Positions 9,127 through 19,591 are shown, counted from the first letter of the stretch. The stretch is 64,000 nt of DNA from Anaerobaca sp035448545 (GCA_035448545.1 DAOTJE010000025.1:1-64000); one strand, 5' to 3'. The notes: generated from the sequence alone by a model not told the origin. Program-made: numbers and translations.

Positions 9127-9418
9127 ATCTGCTCCTTTGCACGTAGACCGATCACATTCACTTCAACACCTCTATTATACCCAATGCCGGGGTTCTTCAC
9201 GAGTTCTCCAGCGTCAGAAAGCAGCCGCGATAATCCGTCGGAGATTCGTTCCGCCATCTGCGATAACACCGGCAGTCGTGTTGAGACGGGAAGAAGACCC
9301 GACGGGATGAATGCAGTGCCAGGGTGACCCGACAAGGATAGAAGACTCGGCACGTGAACCAATCCGGATAATGCGTGGAGGCACTTTGAGGGTGGCAATG
9401 GGATAAACGGCGGCAACG

Positions 9419-10120
9419 CTAATTCTCTTGCGTGTCGCCCACACCCACCTTCTGACTGAGACGCTGACAGCTCTCGCAGCGGCAGCAGCCGACCTGTCGC
9501 AGATGCGACGAGCCGGCCAGACGCCGCGTCTCAATCAGACGGGCCCCCTTCGCTTCCATCTTGCGAAAAGCCATCTTGGCCTCGCGATTGTCATGATAGC
9601 CCACCGCATCCACAACGACGGTCACCCGTTTGTCCCTCTGGAGCAGCCCCAGCGCGGCCGCCTTGACGGCCCCTTCCGCACAGGCCCCAATGAGGATGAA
9701 CTCGGACGCCGAGACCTCACTGAGCAAACGATCAATTCGCGGCTCGTCGAACGGGTCGACACATCGCTTGTGGAGCACCACCTGCTGATAGCGCCGAAGC
9801 ATGTCGCGTGGCAGGTCCGTGCTGCCGTCGGCCGGGAGACTGATCCGATTCGGCATCAGCGTGTAGCGGATTTTTTCCTGGCCGGGGGTGCCGTCGATGC
9901 AGTACTTCGGATCACCATTGTTGCCTTCGAGGTACACTTCGCACGTCGAAATGACCGGAATGTCCTTCTGGCGGGCCCACGCCATCATGCGACGAATGTG
10001 AGCCAGCACTCTTCGGTGGTTTCGGATGCAGGCGGTGCCGTCGGCCAACAGGTAGTCCTTCTGCGTGTTGATGTCAACGAGGACTTGCTTCCGCTTCGCC
10101 CTGACCATTTGAAGTATCAT
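9419..10120 (-). CDS. Isochorismatase-like hydrolase with C-terminal cysteine cluster
   Basis: A 233-residue cysteine hydrolase of the isochorismatase/nicotinamidase superfamily. The triad positions are visible: Asp16 (VDINTQKDY), Lys118 (VVLHKRCVDPF) and Cys147 (LIGACAEGAVKAAALGLL). The substrate is unknown. After the fold ends, a short tail carries four close cysteines (Cys212, 213, 215 and 218, motif GCCRCESC), which looks like a metal or redox site not usual in the family. The ATG at 10120 was chosen because AAAGGAAG precedes it; the open frame upstream to 10180 has no domain content, and an ATG four codons downstream is also possible. Confidence 0.8.
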   Translation of the reverse strand: MILQMVRAKRKQVLVDINTQKDYLLADGTACIRNHRRVLAHIRRMMAWARQKDIPVISTCEVYLEGNNGDPKYCIDGTPGQEKIRYTLMPNRISLPADGSTDLPRDMLRRYQQVVLHKRCVDPFDEPRIDRLLSEVSASEFILIGACAEGAVKAAALGLLQRDKRVTVVVDAVGYHDNREAKMAFRKMEAKGARLIETRRLAGSSHLRQVGCCRCESCQRLSQKVGVGDTQEN

Positions 10121-10344
10121 CCTTCGACTTCCTTTCCGTGCCGACAGGTTCGTTGCGGTCTGCCCACCCGCGGCCCACAAAAGAGTTCACTTGCCTAATC
10201 ATCGTGTGCCGCTCTTAGACACTTTAGTAACGCAGGCAGCAGAAAATTATCCGCCCCTTCCCTGCCTTTCGGACCGGCCGTATAATGTGGTGGAAAAGAC
10301 CTGTTGCCGATGGCAGGAGAGGCAGGATCGAACACGATCAGACG

Positions 10345-10974
10345 ATGCGACGTACACTCAAGGAATACCGGTCGATTGTACTGCTGCCGGAAGATGTGCC
10401 GGCGGGGGGGGATTTCGCCGGCCTTTTCGGACGTGCCGGACCTTTTCATATAGAAATCGGGTCGGGCAAGGGAACCTTTCTTGTTCAGGAGGCGCAAGCG
10501 CATCCCGAGGTGAACTATCTCGGCATAGAATGGGCGAACAAGTTCTACCGGTATGCGGCGGACCGGATGGGACGCTGGGGGTTGTTGAACGTCCGCATAA
10601 TCCGGGCCGATGCGAAGGTGTTCGTGCGCGAACACGTGGCCCCCCGCTCGGTGGACTGCTTCCACATCTATTTCCCCGACCCTTGGCCGAAGAAGCGGCA
10701 TCACAAGCGCCGGTTTGTCCAGAAGGACAACATGGAGATGCTGGTGGCGCGTTTGAAGCCGGACGGCAGAATCCAACTGACCACCGACCATGACGAGTAC
10801 TTCGCGCAGATGCAGCAGGTGATGTGCGCCTTGCGCGATGAACTGGAGGAAGTCGAGTTTGTGCGTCCGGCCGGTGCCACAAACGGGGAATGGACAGGGA
10901 CCAACTACGAACGCAAGTACATCCGGGATCGACGCACAATCCACGCTCTGGCGTTCCGAAAGAGACGGGGATAA
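10345..10974 (+). CDS. trmB: tRNA (guanine-N7-)-methyltransferase
   Basis: TrmB transfers a methyl group from S-adenosylmethionine to N7 of guanine 46 in tRNA. The 209-residue protein has the SAM-binding motif (FHIEIGSGKGTFL), the acidic loop (YLGIEWANKF), and the family hallmark IYFPDPWPKKRHHKRR. The later TDHDEYF and ATNGEWTGTNYERKY blocks are also TrmB-like. The ATG at 10345 was chosen because it matches the usual N-terminal length; the Shine-Dalgarno is weak. A TATAAT-like sequence lies at 10269-10274, suggesting its own promoter. Confidence 0.92.
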   Translation: MRRTLKEYRSIVLLPEDVPAGGDFAGLFGRAGPFHIEIGSGKGTFLVQEAQAHPEVNYLGIEWANKFYRYAADRMGRWGLLNVRIIRADAKVFVREHVAPRSVDCFHIYFPDPWPKKRHHKRRFVQKDNMEMLVARLKPDGRIQLTTDHDEYFAQMQQVMCALRDELEEVEFVRPAGATNGEWTGTNYERKYIRDRRTIHALAFRKRRG

Positions 10975-11089
10975 GGCACCCGAGAGGATCCACCGGAGCA
11001 ACCACACCGCGTATCAGAAACCGGCCCGTCGACGTTCCTCCCCCCGCGACGAGCGCGACGAGAGACTGCCGGACCAGCACCATGCAGCG

Positions 11090-13291
11090 CTACGTGCCCT
11101 CCAGACGGGCCAGCGCGGTCTGCGCCACGCGCCGGACGTAGTCGTCGGAGTCGTCGGCAGCCGCCTTGATCCGGGCGAGCACCGGTCGGGCTTTGGGACC
11201 CAGCTTGTCGAGCGCAACGATGGCGAACAGGCGGACCTTATCCGTGGGGTGCTTCAACGCATCCACGAGCACCGGCAGCCCGGTATCCTCAGCACCCCAA
11301 TCGCACATCGCGTGGGCGGCCGCCACGCGGACCACCATCGACACATCGGCGAGCCGGGCCTTTACCGCCGTCCGCGCCAATGCGACATCGGCCTCGAACC
11401 TGCCGGCGGCATGCAGCCCCACCACCGCCCAGTATCGGATCGACGGCCTGGCGTCATCCAAATACGGCAGATAGGAATAGACAGCGTTGGCACCCTCGTA
11501 ATCAAGCTCCTTGAGCTTCCAGAGTCGCTGACGCAGGTTGGACGCGTCGATCTCGTCCTGCCAATGCTTGGTGCCCACCGGCGCCGGCCGCTCGGCGACG
11601 GGAGCGCCCGGCCGGAACACCATCAGATCGCTGCGGCGAAAACCGATGCGACAGGCCAGCGCATACAGCACCTCCCCGGCCTTCAGCGAGATGGAACGCG
11701 CGTATAGCAACCAGCCCGTCTTGTCCTCGGGGTCGCCGCCGATACGATACGCGATGGAGGCCCCTTCCGTGGCGCAGGCCAGCGTCACGGTCGCCCCCGT
11801 CGTCCCATCACCTGTCTGCTTGACGACGACCGGCGGCGCGGTCTTTTCGTATTGCCCGTTCGGCCATTTCAACTCGTCGAAGATCGGCTCCGGAATCAAC
11901 CCCACGTCCTGCGTGTCCCTGTACCATTCCTCATGCACCTTTCGCAGGCGCGCCAGTACTTCCGCATAAGTGGGGTCCCCTGCCAGGTTGCGGACTTCAT
12001 GAGGGTCGGCGACAACATCGTAGAGTTCCTCGATCGGCTTGGTTGGCTCGAAATACTGGTTCTGGGGCCCCTCCAGCTTGCCCTCGGCGTGGAGCCGTCG
12101 CATCTCCTGCATCGTGGGCATCTCATTCATGTAGCGAATGTCCTGTCCTCGCGTGACGTACCACATGTAGTTGCGGATGTACTTGAAGCGTTTGTCCCGC
12201 ACGGCCCGAATCAGATCATAGGCTTCGTCCATGCGGTCGCGAGCGGCGAAGATGTACTCCCGCGGCTTGGCCCTGCGGCGTCCGAGAAACGCCCGGCCCT
12301 GCATATGGGAAGGGATGTCCACTCCCGCCAGCGAGAGCATCGTCGGGGCAAAGTCGACAAAGGCGATCAGGTCGTCATTGACCGTCCCGGCGGCGACCGC
12401 TTCGGGGTGGTCCGGCATGGCGAGTTTGCGCCATCGCGGGGGAACGCGGATGATCAGCGGCACCCGAAGGCCCGAATCGTAGATCCATCGCTTGGCGCGA
12501 GGCAGCCCCCGGCCGTGGTCCCCCCAGAACCACACGATCGTGTCCTCGGCCAAGCCGTCCCGCTCGAGCTCATCCAACACCTGCCGGACCTGCTTGTCCA
12601 TCAACGTGATGAGGTCGTAATACCGGGCCCAATCCTGGCGAACTCTCGGCGTGTCGGGATAGTACGGCGGAAGCTTCGCTTGGGCAGGGTCGTGCCGCTC
12701 CGTCGGCCCCAGATCCGCCAGTTGCTGGAGCATCGCGTCGCTGTGGTTGCGGATCTGGCTTTCGTGTGTCGTCGTGAGGTTGACGACGGCGAAAAACGGC
12801 TTGTCCTTCGGGCGATTCCTCCAGTGTGCGTTGGTGCTGCATTCGTCCCACGCCGTCATCGGCGGATCGAACTGATAATCTGTCTTGATATTGTTGGTGC
12901 AGTAATAGCCCGCCGCCCGCAGGTACTCGGGGAAACACTTGACCTCCCGCGGAGGCACACCCGCGCAGCGCATATGGTGCGTCCCGATCGTCGTCGGGTA
13001 CATCCCGGTGATGATTCCGGATCGGGTCGGTGCACAGACACCCGAATGAGAGAACACGTTGTTGTACCGCACGCCTTCCGAGGCCAGTCGATCCAGATGG
13101 GGGGTCACCGCATAGGAATCACCGTAACAGCCCAAGTCCGGGCTGATGTCCTCCGTGCTGATCCAGAGGAAATTCGGCCGGTCCTCCCGGCGGACCTCCT
13201 GGGCGATAAGAGAGCGTTTCGGCAGCATCATCGCCGTCACAGAGCCGGACGCCACCTGTAGAAACCGGCGTCGATTCAAGTTGCCGTTCAT
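11090..13291 (-). CDS. Tat-exported sulfatase with C-terminal HEAT-like repeats
   Basis: A 733-residue arylsulfatase-family enzyme that removes sulfate esters, probably from sulfated polysaccharides. The N-terminus has a twin-arginine signal (NLNRRRFLQVASG). The active-site signature is SHSGVCAPTRSG, where Cys86 must be converted to formylglycine by a maturase, and Arg90 follows. The metal-binding region FLWISTEDI and the WFWGDHGRG block are present. The sulfatase fold ends near residue 500. It is followed by a small beta-rich segment and about 150 residues of helical repeats (SIRYWAVVGLHAAG, VVRVAAAHAMCDWG and VRLFAIVALDKLG) of the HEAT type. No maturase gene is certain in this window, and no other sulfatase gene is adjacent. 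Confidence 0.92.
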   Translation of the reverse strand: MNGNLNRRRFLQVASGSVTAMMLPKRSLIAQEVRREDRPNFLWISTEDISPDLGCYGDSYAVTPHLDRLASEGVRYNNVFSHSGVCAPTRSGIITGMYPTTIGTHHMRCAGVPPREVKCFPEYLRAAGYYCTNNIKTDYQFDPPMTAWDECSTNAHWRNRPKDKPFFAVVNLTTTHESQIRNHSDAMLQQLADLGPTERHDPAQAKLPPYYPDTPRVRQDWARYYDLITLMDKQVRQVLDELERDGLAEDTIVWFWGDHGRGLPRAKRWIYDSGLRVPLIIRVPPRWRKLAMPDHPEAVAAGTVNDDLIAFVDFAPTMLSLAGVDIPSHMQGRAFLGRRRAKPREYIFAARDRMDEAYDLIRAVRDKRFKYIRNYMWYVTRGQDIRYMNEMPTMQEMRRLHAEGKLEGPQNQYFEPTKPIEELYDVVADPHEVRNLAGDPTYAEVLARLRKVHEEWYRDTQDVGLIPEPIFDELKWPNGQYEKTAPPVVVKQTGDGTTGATVTLACATEGASIAYRIGGDPEDKTGWLLYARSISLKAGEVLYALACRIGFRRSDLMVFRPGAPVAERPAPVGTKHWQDEIDASNLRQRLWKLKELDYEGANAVYSYLPYLDDARPSIRYWAVVGLHAAGRFEADVALARTAVKARLADVSMVVRVAAAHAMCDWGAEDTGLPVLVDALKHPTDKVRLFAIVALDKLGPKARPVLARIKAAADDSDDYVRRVAQTALARLEGT

Positions 13292-13480
13292 ACAATCTCC
13301 AGACCGGGCGAGTCACGTGCGATGGCCCGTCGGAAGCGGACCGCCGTATCGCTTCGGACGGGAAGACCGGCCCTCTGCGAGGACCCGTCTCATGGCATTC
13401 GACGATACCGAATCTGTCGGAAGAACCCACGCCGGTGCCGAGTCCGGAGAACAAACGCAGCATGGATTCTCTCCTCTGTC

Positions 13481-16400
13481 TCACTGCGGCGTTCCCAGAA
13501 TCTTCAGAGAGTCCTCAATCACAGGCAGAGTTTTGGTTTCCACTTTCGGATTGCCGGCCTTGCCGGTGACTTCCATGCGAACGACCGCTCCGCCAAGTCC
13601 CTCCGTCAGCGACTGGAGGATCGACGGTTTGGCGGCTGCTACCCGCCGACCGCGAGCGGTTAGCGTAAGATTCACGTCGCTGTCGCGCAGATTCATGGTA
13701 CCGCTGCCGGTAAAAGCCAGGTTCTTACCCGACATGTCGAATTTGCTGATCAACAGCCTGTCGCGCTTGAGATACGATTCCACCAGCATCCGCTCAAAGG
13801 CGTAGTCGGTCGGCTCCGTCAGACTCAATACGGCCAGAAGATTGGCCAGCGGCGAAACGCGTCCCACCTGCATATCGGCCACATTGATCCGCAGGACGCC
13901 GAGACGAGAAGAACCGTCTCCGATCCGGGCCCCCAGGCCCAGCGCGGCGTTCATTGTCCCGCTGCTGGTGCCCGTCTGGGCCGCTGGGTCGAGCCTGCCG
14001 CCCAACAGGAACTTCTGGAGATCGACGCGGACCAGGCCGATGGTCGCCAGATACTGAACCACGCCCGTCGCGACCGGTTCGATACGGAGGCTGCCGAGGA
14101 GATGGCCCCCGTAGCAGTCGCCAAGAAAATGGTCGGCCGACCACACGCGTGCATTCGGATCGTACACAAGCTCGGCGTCCAGCCGGGTGACGTCTTTGCC
14201 CTTGACGTTGAACCGGTCCGCCGCCCAGTGTATCCGCCCCGACAAGAACCCGACCTCCGTATCGTACACCGCCCCGAAGTCAAGGGTGCCGTACACCTCG
14301 GCTCCTGTGCCGGAGATATGGAAGCTGCATGGGCGCAGGTCCATCCGACCGCTGAGCCGAGCGAGCTTGTGGTCTCTCCCCGAGACCTCCAGCGTATCGA
14401 GGTCCAGATCGAACGGTCCTCGGGGCGAGGAATCCCGATAGATGCCCTGGAGACTCTTCGGCAGCGACTCGCCCAACTGCGGCGTGAACAGGATGTCACG
14501 CGCCCGCACGGTGAAGGCCCCTTCTCCGCGGCTGTCGGCCAGAAGGCTCAGGCGCCCGTTGACGCGCACCGAAGGGATCAGGTACGGATCAGATTGGAGG
14601 GCCGGCGCCGCCTCGATATCCTGAAACGTCACAGCCTTCGCGTCCACGGCAATCGTGCCTCTGACGTTCTGCAGAGGATATGGAAATCTCTCGTGATTGA
14701 TCTTGTTTCCGAGACACATGATGGAGGCCGTGAGGTCGGCCGGCTGGTTGCTGTCGACCTTGCTGTAGTGCATCGTAACATCGACCGCACCCTCCGGGCG
14801 GAATGCCAGAACATGTCGCCGAGCCGCTTCCGGCAGCAATCCCAGCGTCGTCCCATCCAAGGGGGTCTGCTTCGTCGTCACGTTGAGATGATACTGCCCC
14901 GGCCGGTCGCCTCTGGCGAATCGCATGCTGCCCTCCAGCCGGACCTCACTTTGACGGTATCGCCCGACGCAATTCCTGATCGTCGCCAAATCCGGCGTGA
15001 TGGAGACCTCGCCTGACAAGTCCGTCAGGACCAGCGGCCAGGAATCCATCTCCAGGGAAGCATCAGCAACGGAGGCATCGACCGCGAAGCGAATGGGATT
15101 CGGGTGGTTGACATCTTCGGCCGTGAAGATCCTGGCTTGGGCGTTTGCGGTTCCGGTAGCCTCGAATCGTCCGGCCAGGACCTGGTAGTGTTCCGGCAAG
15201 GCCTGTCTCAGCGTGGCGTCCAGAGGAATACCGTTGGCGTCAATCATGATATTGTAGATCGGCCGGCTTGTGTCACGGCCGGTGACCTGGCCGTTCAATC
15301 GGATTTGGTGCCCCTGCCCTGACGCAACGACATCGGTCACAAAGATCCTCTCTCGATCGAAGTAGATCCCTCCCGTCATGTTCTGCAGAGGATACGGGAA
15401 CTTCTCGTAGGCGGCGTTGACACCGCGCAGGTCGACGGCGAAATGGCTGCGCTTGTCGGACGGGCTTGATCGAGTCAACCAATAATCCACGCCGATGACC
15501 CCGCGGGGCGAGAACATGTCCCAGAGCCGCTTCTGGCCGGGCGGCAGTGCGGCATAGAGATCGTCGTCCAGAACCATGTTGCCGCTGGATATCTGGTATT
15601 GATACTGTCGGTGGTCCCCATGCCCCCTGGACCAACCCTGGATGAGCACATCCACCTCGCCGTGCTTACCCTGGAGCCGGTTCAGCGTCACCGCGGACTG
15701 GGAGAACTCCACCGTTCCGGCGAGGTGATCGATGGGGTAGGGAAACCGACTGTCTCGGATGGATACATCCTCGCACACCACGTGGCCCGTGACCGTACTG
15801 TCCTGCAGGGCGTGGAAATTGCCCCATGCCTGGAGCCGGATCGATGCAACGCGACCGAACGGACGAAACCGCGAAAAGAACCGCTGAGCGGCCGCCACAG
15901 CCCCGGACTGCCGCGCGGGATCCGCGGCGATCAGCCGAAAGGCATCGACTTCCGGGCTGTGCTTGCTGTGCAGATCGCGGATCTGCATGCTCAGCTCGTA
16001 GGCGCCGGAACGATCGTACTGGAGGTCTGCGGCCAACACATCGACAGCCCAGGCCCGTTCGAGGGAAGGGATGTCGGTCGAGGACAGGCCCCCCGCCACC
16101 TCCAATCGCCCGGGACTCCAGGAACCTCGCAGTGCGCTGTCTCCATAGCCGCCGGAGAGCTTGGCCGTCTTGATCTCGAAGCCGTAGCTGCCGTCGCTGA
16201 CGCCGGGGAATCCAAAGCGGGCCTCCACCGGCACCGAGGTCACCACCTCTGTCCGGCCGCCCGATGCCTTGCAGTAGCGCAGCTTACCCCGCCGAAGAGC
16301 GACGACCGGCACCCTTCTGCCTTTTTCCGAAGAGGTGGTCAGCCGCAGGCCACCGATGTTCCATCGTCCGGAATCGAGGTTGTGCTGCACGTCAAGAATG

Positions 16401-16792
16401 AAGTCCTCGACGTGAATCTCCGTGACTTGAGGCGACAGCAGCAGCAGACTGCTCAGACTGAACTTCGCATACACGCTCTTGGCGCGCAGGATCGTATCAT
16501 CGTAGAACAACTCCCCACGTTCGGGACGAATCACGATGCCATCAATGGACACGGAGGCATTGCGGTGGAAATCGAACGCTCCCATCTCGATTTGGGTGTT
16601 GGTCAGTCGGCTGATCTCCGCGGCGGCAATCCCGGGCAGGGCCTTGCCCACCCAGACTCCGACACCGATCAGGGCGGCCAGAAGCATCGCGAGCAGGAAC
16701 ACCACGCGGATGAGGACGCGACGGCGCCATCCCCTCTTGGTGAAATCGGTTGCTGCACTGGAACGTATGGATCGAGCCATGAGAATCCACAT
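13481..16792 (-). CDS. Giant AsmA-like envelope protein
   Basis: An 1103-residue protein anchored by one N-terminal membrane helix (about residues 27-50, after a basic TKRGWRRR). The rest is beta-rich with repeated modules of the AsmA/DUF3971 type, each containing a phrase like FPYPLQNM followed by GGIYFD or RGTIAVD. A C-terminal block (NLTLTARGRR, VRMEVTGKAGNPKVE) matches the usual end of AsmA-like proteins. Such proteins are thought to form long bridges for lipid transport between membranes. That role is inferred from the family. The gene begins 18 nt after the purD stop on the same strand, so it may be cotranscribed. An alternative ATG lies at 16780; neither has a clear ribosome-binding site. 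Confidence 0.8.
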   Translation of the reverse strand: MWILMARSIRSSAATDFTKRGWRRRVLIRVVFLLAMLLAALIGVGVWVGKALPGIAAAEISRLTNTQIEMGAFDFHRNASVSIDGIVIRPERGELFYDDTILRAKSVYAKFSLSSLLLLSPQVTEIHVEDFILDVQHNLDSGRWNIGGLRLTTSSEKGRRVPVVALRRGKLRYCKASGGRTEVVTSVPVEARFGFPGVSDGSYGFEIKTAKLSGGYGDSALRGSWSPGRLEVAGGLSSTDIPSLERAWAVDVLAADLQYDRSGAYELSMQIRDLHSKHSPEVDAFRLIAADPARQSGAVAAAQRFFSRFRPFGRVASIRLQAWGNFHALQDSTVTGHVVCEDVSIRDSRFPYPIDHLAGTVEFSQSAVTLNRLQGKHGEVDVLIQGWSRGHGDHRQYQYQISSGNMVLDDDLYAALPPGQKRLWDMFSPRGVIGVDYWLTRSSPSDKRSHFAVDLRGVNAAYEKFPYPLQNMTGGIYFDRERIFVTDVVASGQGHQIRLNGQVTGRDTSRPIYNIMIDANGIPLDATLRQALPEHYQVLAGRFEATGTANAQARIFTAEDVNHPNPIRFAVDASVADASLEMDSWPLVLTDLSGEVSITPDLATIRNCVGRYRQSEVRLEGSMRFARGDRPGQYHLNVTTKQTPLDGTTLGLLPEAARRHVLAFRPEGAVDVTMHYSKVDSNQPADLTASIMCLGNKINHERFPYPLQNVRGTIAVDAKAVTFQDIEAAPALQSDPYLIPSVRVNGRLSLLADSRGEGAFTVRARDILFTPQLGESLPKSLQGIYRDSSPRGPFDLDLDTLEVSGRDHKLARLSGRMDLRPCSFHISGTGAEVYGTLDFGAVYDTEVGFLSGRIHWAADRFNVKGKDVTRLDAELVYDPNARVWSADHFLGDCYGGHLLGSLRIEPVATGVVQYLATIGLVRVDLQKFLLGGRLDPAAQTGTSSGTMNAALGLGARIGDGSSRLGVLRINVADMQVGRVSPLANLLAVLSLTEPTDYAFERMLVESYLKRDRLLISKFDMSGKNLAFTGSGTMNLRDSDVNLTLTARGRRVAAAKPSILQSLTEGLGGAVVRMEVTGKAGNPKVETKTLPVIEDSLKILGTPQ

Positions 16793-16810
16793 GCGGTTCG
16801 AATCAGCGGG

Positions 16811-18088
16811 CTACCGCGACCGTCGAATCGCCTTGTCGGCGATATCGTGGCGGTAATACGCCCCTTCGAAGGCGATGCGATCGACGGCCTCATAAGCCCG
16901 CGCCTTGGCTGCGGCGATGTCCCGCCCCAGGGCCGTCACGCCCAGAACACGTCCACCGCTGGTCACGACATTGCCGTCCTGCTGTCTGGTCCCGGCATGG
17001 AATACAACCACGTCCCCGAGAGATTCCGCCTCGGCGATTCCCGTGATGACCTTGCCTTTGGCGTAGGCATCGGGGTACCCCCCCGATGCCATCACGACGC
17101 ATACGGCCGGGCGCGGGTCCCACTGGAGACAAACCTCATCCAATCGCCCGTCGCAAACCGCCAGAAGCACCTCCAGCAGGTCGCTTCGCAGCCGCATCAA
17201 AATCGGCTGGGTTTCCGGATCGCCGAATCGCACGTTGAATTCGAGAACGCGCGGCCCGCCGCTGGTTATCATCAGCCCCGCGTAGAGGACTCCCTTGTAG
17301 GGAGTGCCATTGCGATTCATGGCATCCACAATGGGCACAAGAATCTCTCGTGAGATGCGGCTTACCATATCGTCGCTGACCACGGGGGCAGGGCTATACG
17401 CTCCCATCCCCCCCGTATTCGGACCGGTGTCACCGTCGCCGATCGGCTTGTGGTCCTGCGATGATTCCATCAGGTAGATGTTTCTCCCGTCCACAAAGGC
17501 GAGAATCGAAACCTCTTCTCCGAGCAACTTGTCCTCCACGATCACATGGTCTCCAGCGGCTCCGAAAATCCGGTCCACCATGATCCGCTCGGCGGCCAGA
17601 ATGCCGTCGGATGGATCGTCGCAGACGATGACGCCTTTGCCCTTAGCCAGGCCGGTGGCTTTGATCACCACGGGCTCATCGCGACTGGCAATGTACGCCT
17701 TCGCATCGCTGAAGCGATCGAACACGCGGGATTCGGCGGTCGAGACGGCGCTGGAGCGCATCATCTGCTTGGCGAACGCTTTGTCGGCCTCCAACTGTGC
17801 CGCCGCGCCGCTCGGTCCGAACGCCTTGATCCCGGCCGCCTCCATCGCATCGACGATTCCGCAGGCCAACGGGTCCTCCGGGCCGACGACGACCAGACCG
17901 ACCTTGTGCGTCCGGGCGAAGTCCACGAGTGACGCAATGTCGTTGTCCTCAATGGCGACGTTCTGCCCGCACAGGGCAGTGCCTGCATTTCCGGGCGCGA
18001 TATAGAGTGTGCCAAGCTGCTTGGATTGTTTCAGCTTCCAGGCGATCGCATGCTCGCGTCCCCCGCTGCCAATCAGCAGTACGTCCAT
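16811..18088 (-). CDS. purD: Phosphoribosylamine--glycine ligase
   Basis: PurD joins glycine to 5-phosphoribosylamine with ATP, the second step of purine synthesis. The 425-residue protein starts MDVLLIGSGGREHAIAW, with the ATP-grasp core (PVVIKATGLAKGKGVIV), EDKLLGEEVS, the DHKPIGDGDTGPNTGGMGAY signature and VRFGDPETQ. Length and motif order are normal. The ATG at 18088 was chosen because the enzyme begins directly there; a longer frame adds 13 unsupported residues. The large AsmA-like gene follows closely. No other pur genes are in the window. Confidence 0.95.
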   Translation of the reverse strand: MDVLLIGSGGREHAIAWKLKQSKQLGTLYIAPGNAGTALCGQNVAIEDNDIASLVDFARTHKVGLVVVGPEDPLACGIVDAMEAAGIKAFGPSGAAAQLEADKAFAKQMMRSSAVSTAESRVFDRFSDAKAYIASRDEPVVIKATGLAKGKGVIVCDDPSDGILAAERIMVDRIFGAAGDHVIVEDKLLGEEVSILAFVDGRNIYLMESSQDHKPIGDGDTGPNTGGMGAYSPAPVVSDDMVSRISREILVPIVDAMNRNGTPYKGVLYAGLMITSGGPRVLEFNVRFGDPETQPILMRLRSDLLEVLLAVCDGRLDEVCLQWDPRPAVCVVMASGGYPDAYAKGKVITGIAEAESLGDVVVFHAGTRQQDGNVVTSGGRVLGVTALGRDIAAAKARAYEAVDRIAFEGAYYRHDIADKAIRRSR

Positions 18089-18367
18089 TCTGTTACCCCA
18101 GTCCTTATCCTGAATCCGGCCCGACAACGACAGAGCCCGGGGCCGCCCGGTGTTCGGGCCCGGCTACCGGTGGGCCTTACTGTACCAGAGCCGCGCCGTT
18201 TGCTCAAGTCGATAGTGGGCAAGGGGATGCCGGCGGGTGCACTGCAGAGCAAGAGAGTCATCGTTCCGTCTGCGCAGAAATGCCTCCCTGCCGCAAGGAC
18301 GCACCGTATTCGTGGTCAGGCCGCCAGACGTCTCTGGAAATGCCCCTGTGGACGCCTTGTCGGCAGG

Positions 18368-19591
18368 TCAAGGAACCGCATACCAGCCGATGCCTTCATC
18401 ATACCAGACGTTGTCCGGAAGGGCGCGGAGCTTCTCCGCTTCGCTCTCGCTCGTCGTGAAGTAGTGTGCTCCAGCACTCTGCGACCAGAAACGATACACC
18501 GGACAAGCCCACGGAGGCTGCTTGCCGACCGGATAGGCGTAGAAGGCAACGCCCTGATAGGTCCAGACGTCGGCATACTGCTCTCGCAGTTTGGTGACCT
18601 CCTTAGGCCTGAGCGTATAGAAATGCGATAGAGTCTCATCTGACCAGAACCGGTGCACAGGCAGACAATTGGGGTCCGAGGCATCCGGGAAAGCGCGGAA
18701 CGCGGTACCCTGGAAGGTCCATTCCTTCCGGTGTTCGTTGATCAGTGTGGTCTTCTCGGTTTCACTGATCGTATAGTAATGAGCTTTGTTGATGGGCGAC
18801 CAGAACCGATAGACCGGTTTCAGCGACGCCTCTATAATCTTGCCGTAATCGATGACGATGTTGTCCAGGTACGCATGCCCCGAACCTATAGCCAGGCCCG
18901 TGGATCGCCCGCCGAGATAGACGAAGATCGGGCGGCCTCCCCAAGTCCCTCGGACCACATTGCTGTAGGCGCCCCAGGCCCGATCCAAGCCATAACCCCA
19001 GGTACTCACATAGAGCTCATCGAGTTCCGAACTGTACGAAATATACAGAGTCCCGTCGTTGACGCTTCGTTCACTGTATCCGCTCTGAGTGGAATACCCG
19101 TTCACCTGCTCGTATGAGAAGTTGCGGAATTTATTCACACATCCGGCGCCGAATTCGACCCGCTGGTACCGAGGGTTCTGATCGCTGGGGGTCACGCCAA
19201 TCCCGATCCAACCCTCCTCTTCGATGGTCAGCAGATCGTAATGAAAATCGACTCTCATGGCAAAGTCGTAGCGCGGGTCAAGCCGCCAGGTGTTCCCCAC
19301 ATAGGCGGCGAACGCCTCGAAGGGCGGCAGCACAGCGCGGAGTTCCAGTCTCTTGTTTGCTTCCTTGACGAATACGTTGTTCGGGTCCTCCGAGTATTCC
19401 TTCCACAGCCAGGCTCGCGTGTTGTCATCGAATGAGTCCTTCAGGGCGATTTGACTGAGCGAGCTCGTGGTGCCGTCGCTGACCACGATGGTGGTTCCGT
19501 CCGCATACACCTTCGGGCAGAACATCGACGCGGCGAGAATCCCCCCCACCGCCAACGCGAAAAGAAGTGTGTTGCGTAGCATGATTCTCAT
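18368..19591 (-). CDS. Secreted protein with C-terminal DUF5648-type repeats
   Basis: A 407-residue exported protein. A signal peptide covers about residues 1-27 (MRIMLRNTLL to KVYADG). The middle part (about 45-260) is beta-rich and resembles a concanavalin-like or LamG-type binding fold. The C-terminal 150 residues hold three repeats of the type VYRFWSPxxxAHYYTISExE followed by WTFQGTAFRAFP, the DUF5648 pattern seen in surface and carbohydrate-active proteins. The function is unknown; a cell-surface binding role is inferred. Start 19591 is preceded by GAGGAG with 7-nt spacing, better than the second ATG at 19582. Confidence 0.75.
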   Translation of the reverse strand: MRIMLRNTLLFALAVGGILAASMFCPKVYADGTTIVVSDGTTSSLSQIALKDSFDDNTRAWLWKEYSEDPNNVFVKEANKRLELRAVLPPFEAFAAYVGNTWRLDPRYDFAMRVDFHYDLLTIEEEGWIGIGVTPSDQNPRYQRVEFGAGCVNKFRNFSYEQVNGYSTQSGYSERSVNDGTLYISYSSELDELYVSTWGYGLDRAWGAYSNVVRGTWGGRPIFVYLGGRSTGLAIGSGHAYLDNIVIDYGKIIEASLKPVYRFWSPINKAHYYTISETEKTTLINEHRKEWTFQGTAFRAFPDASDPNCLPVHRFWSDETLSHFYTLRPKEVTKLREQYADVWTYQGVAFYAYPVGKQPPWACPVYRFWSQSAGAHYFTTSESEAEKLRALPDNVWYDEGIGWYAVP

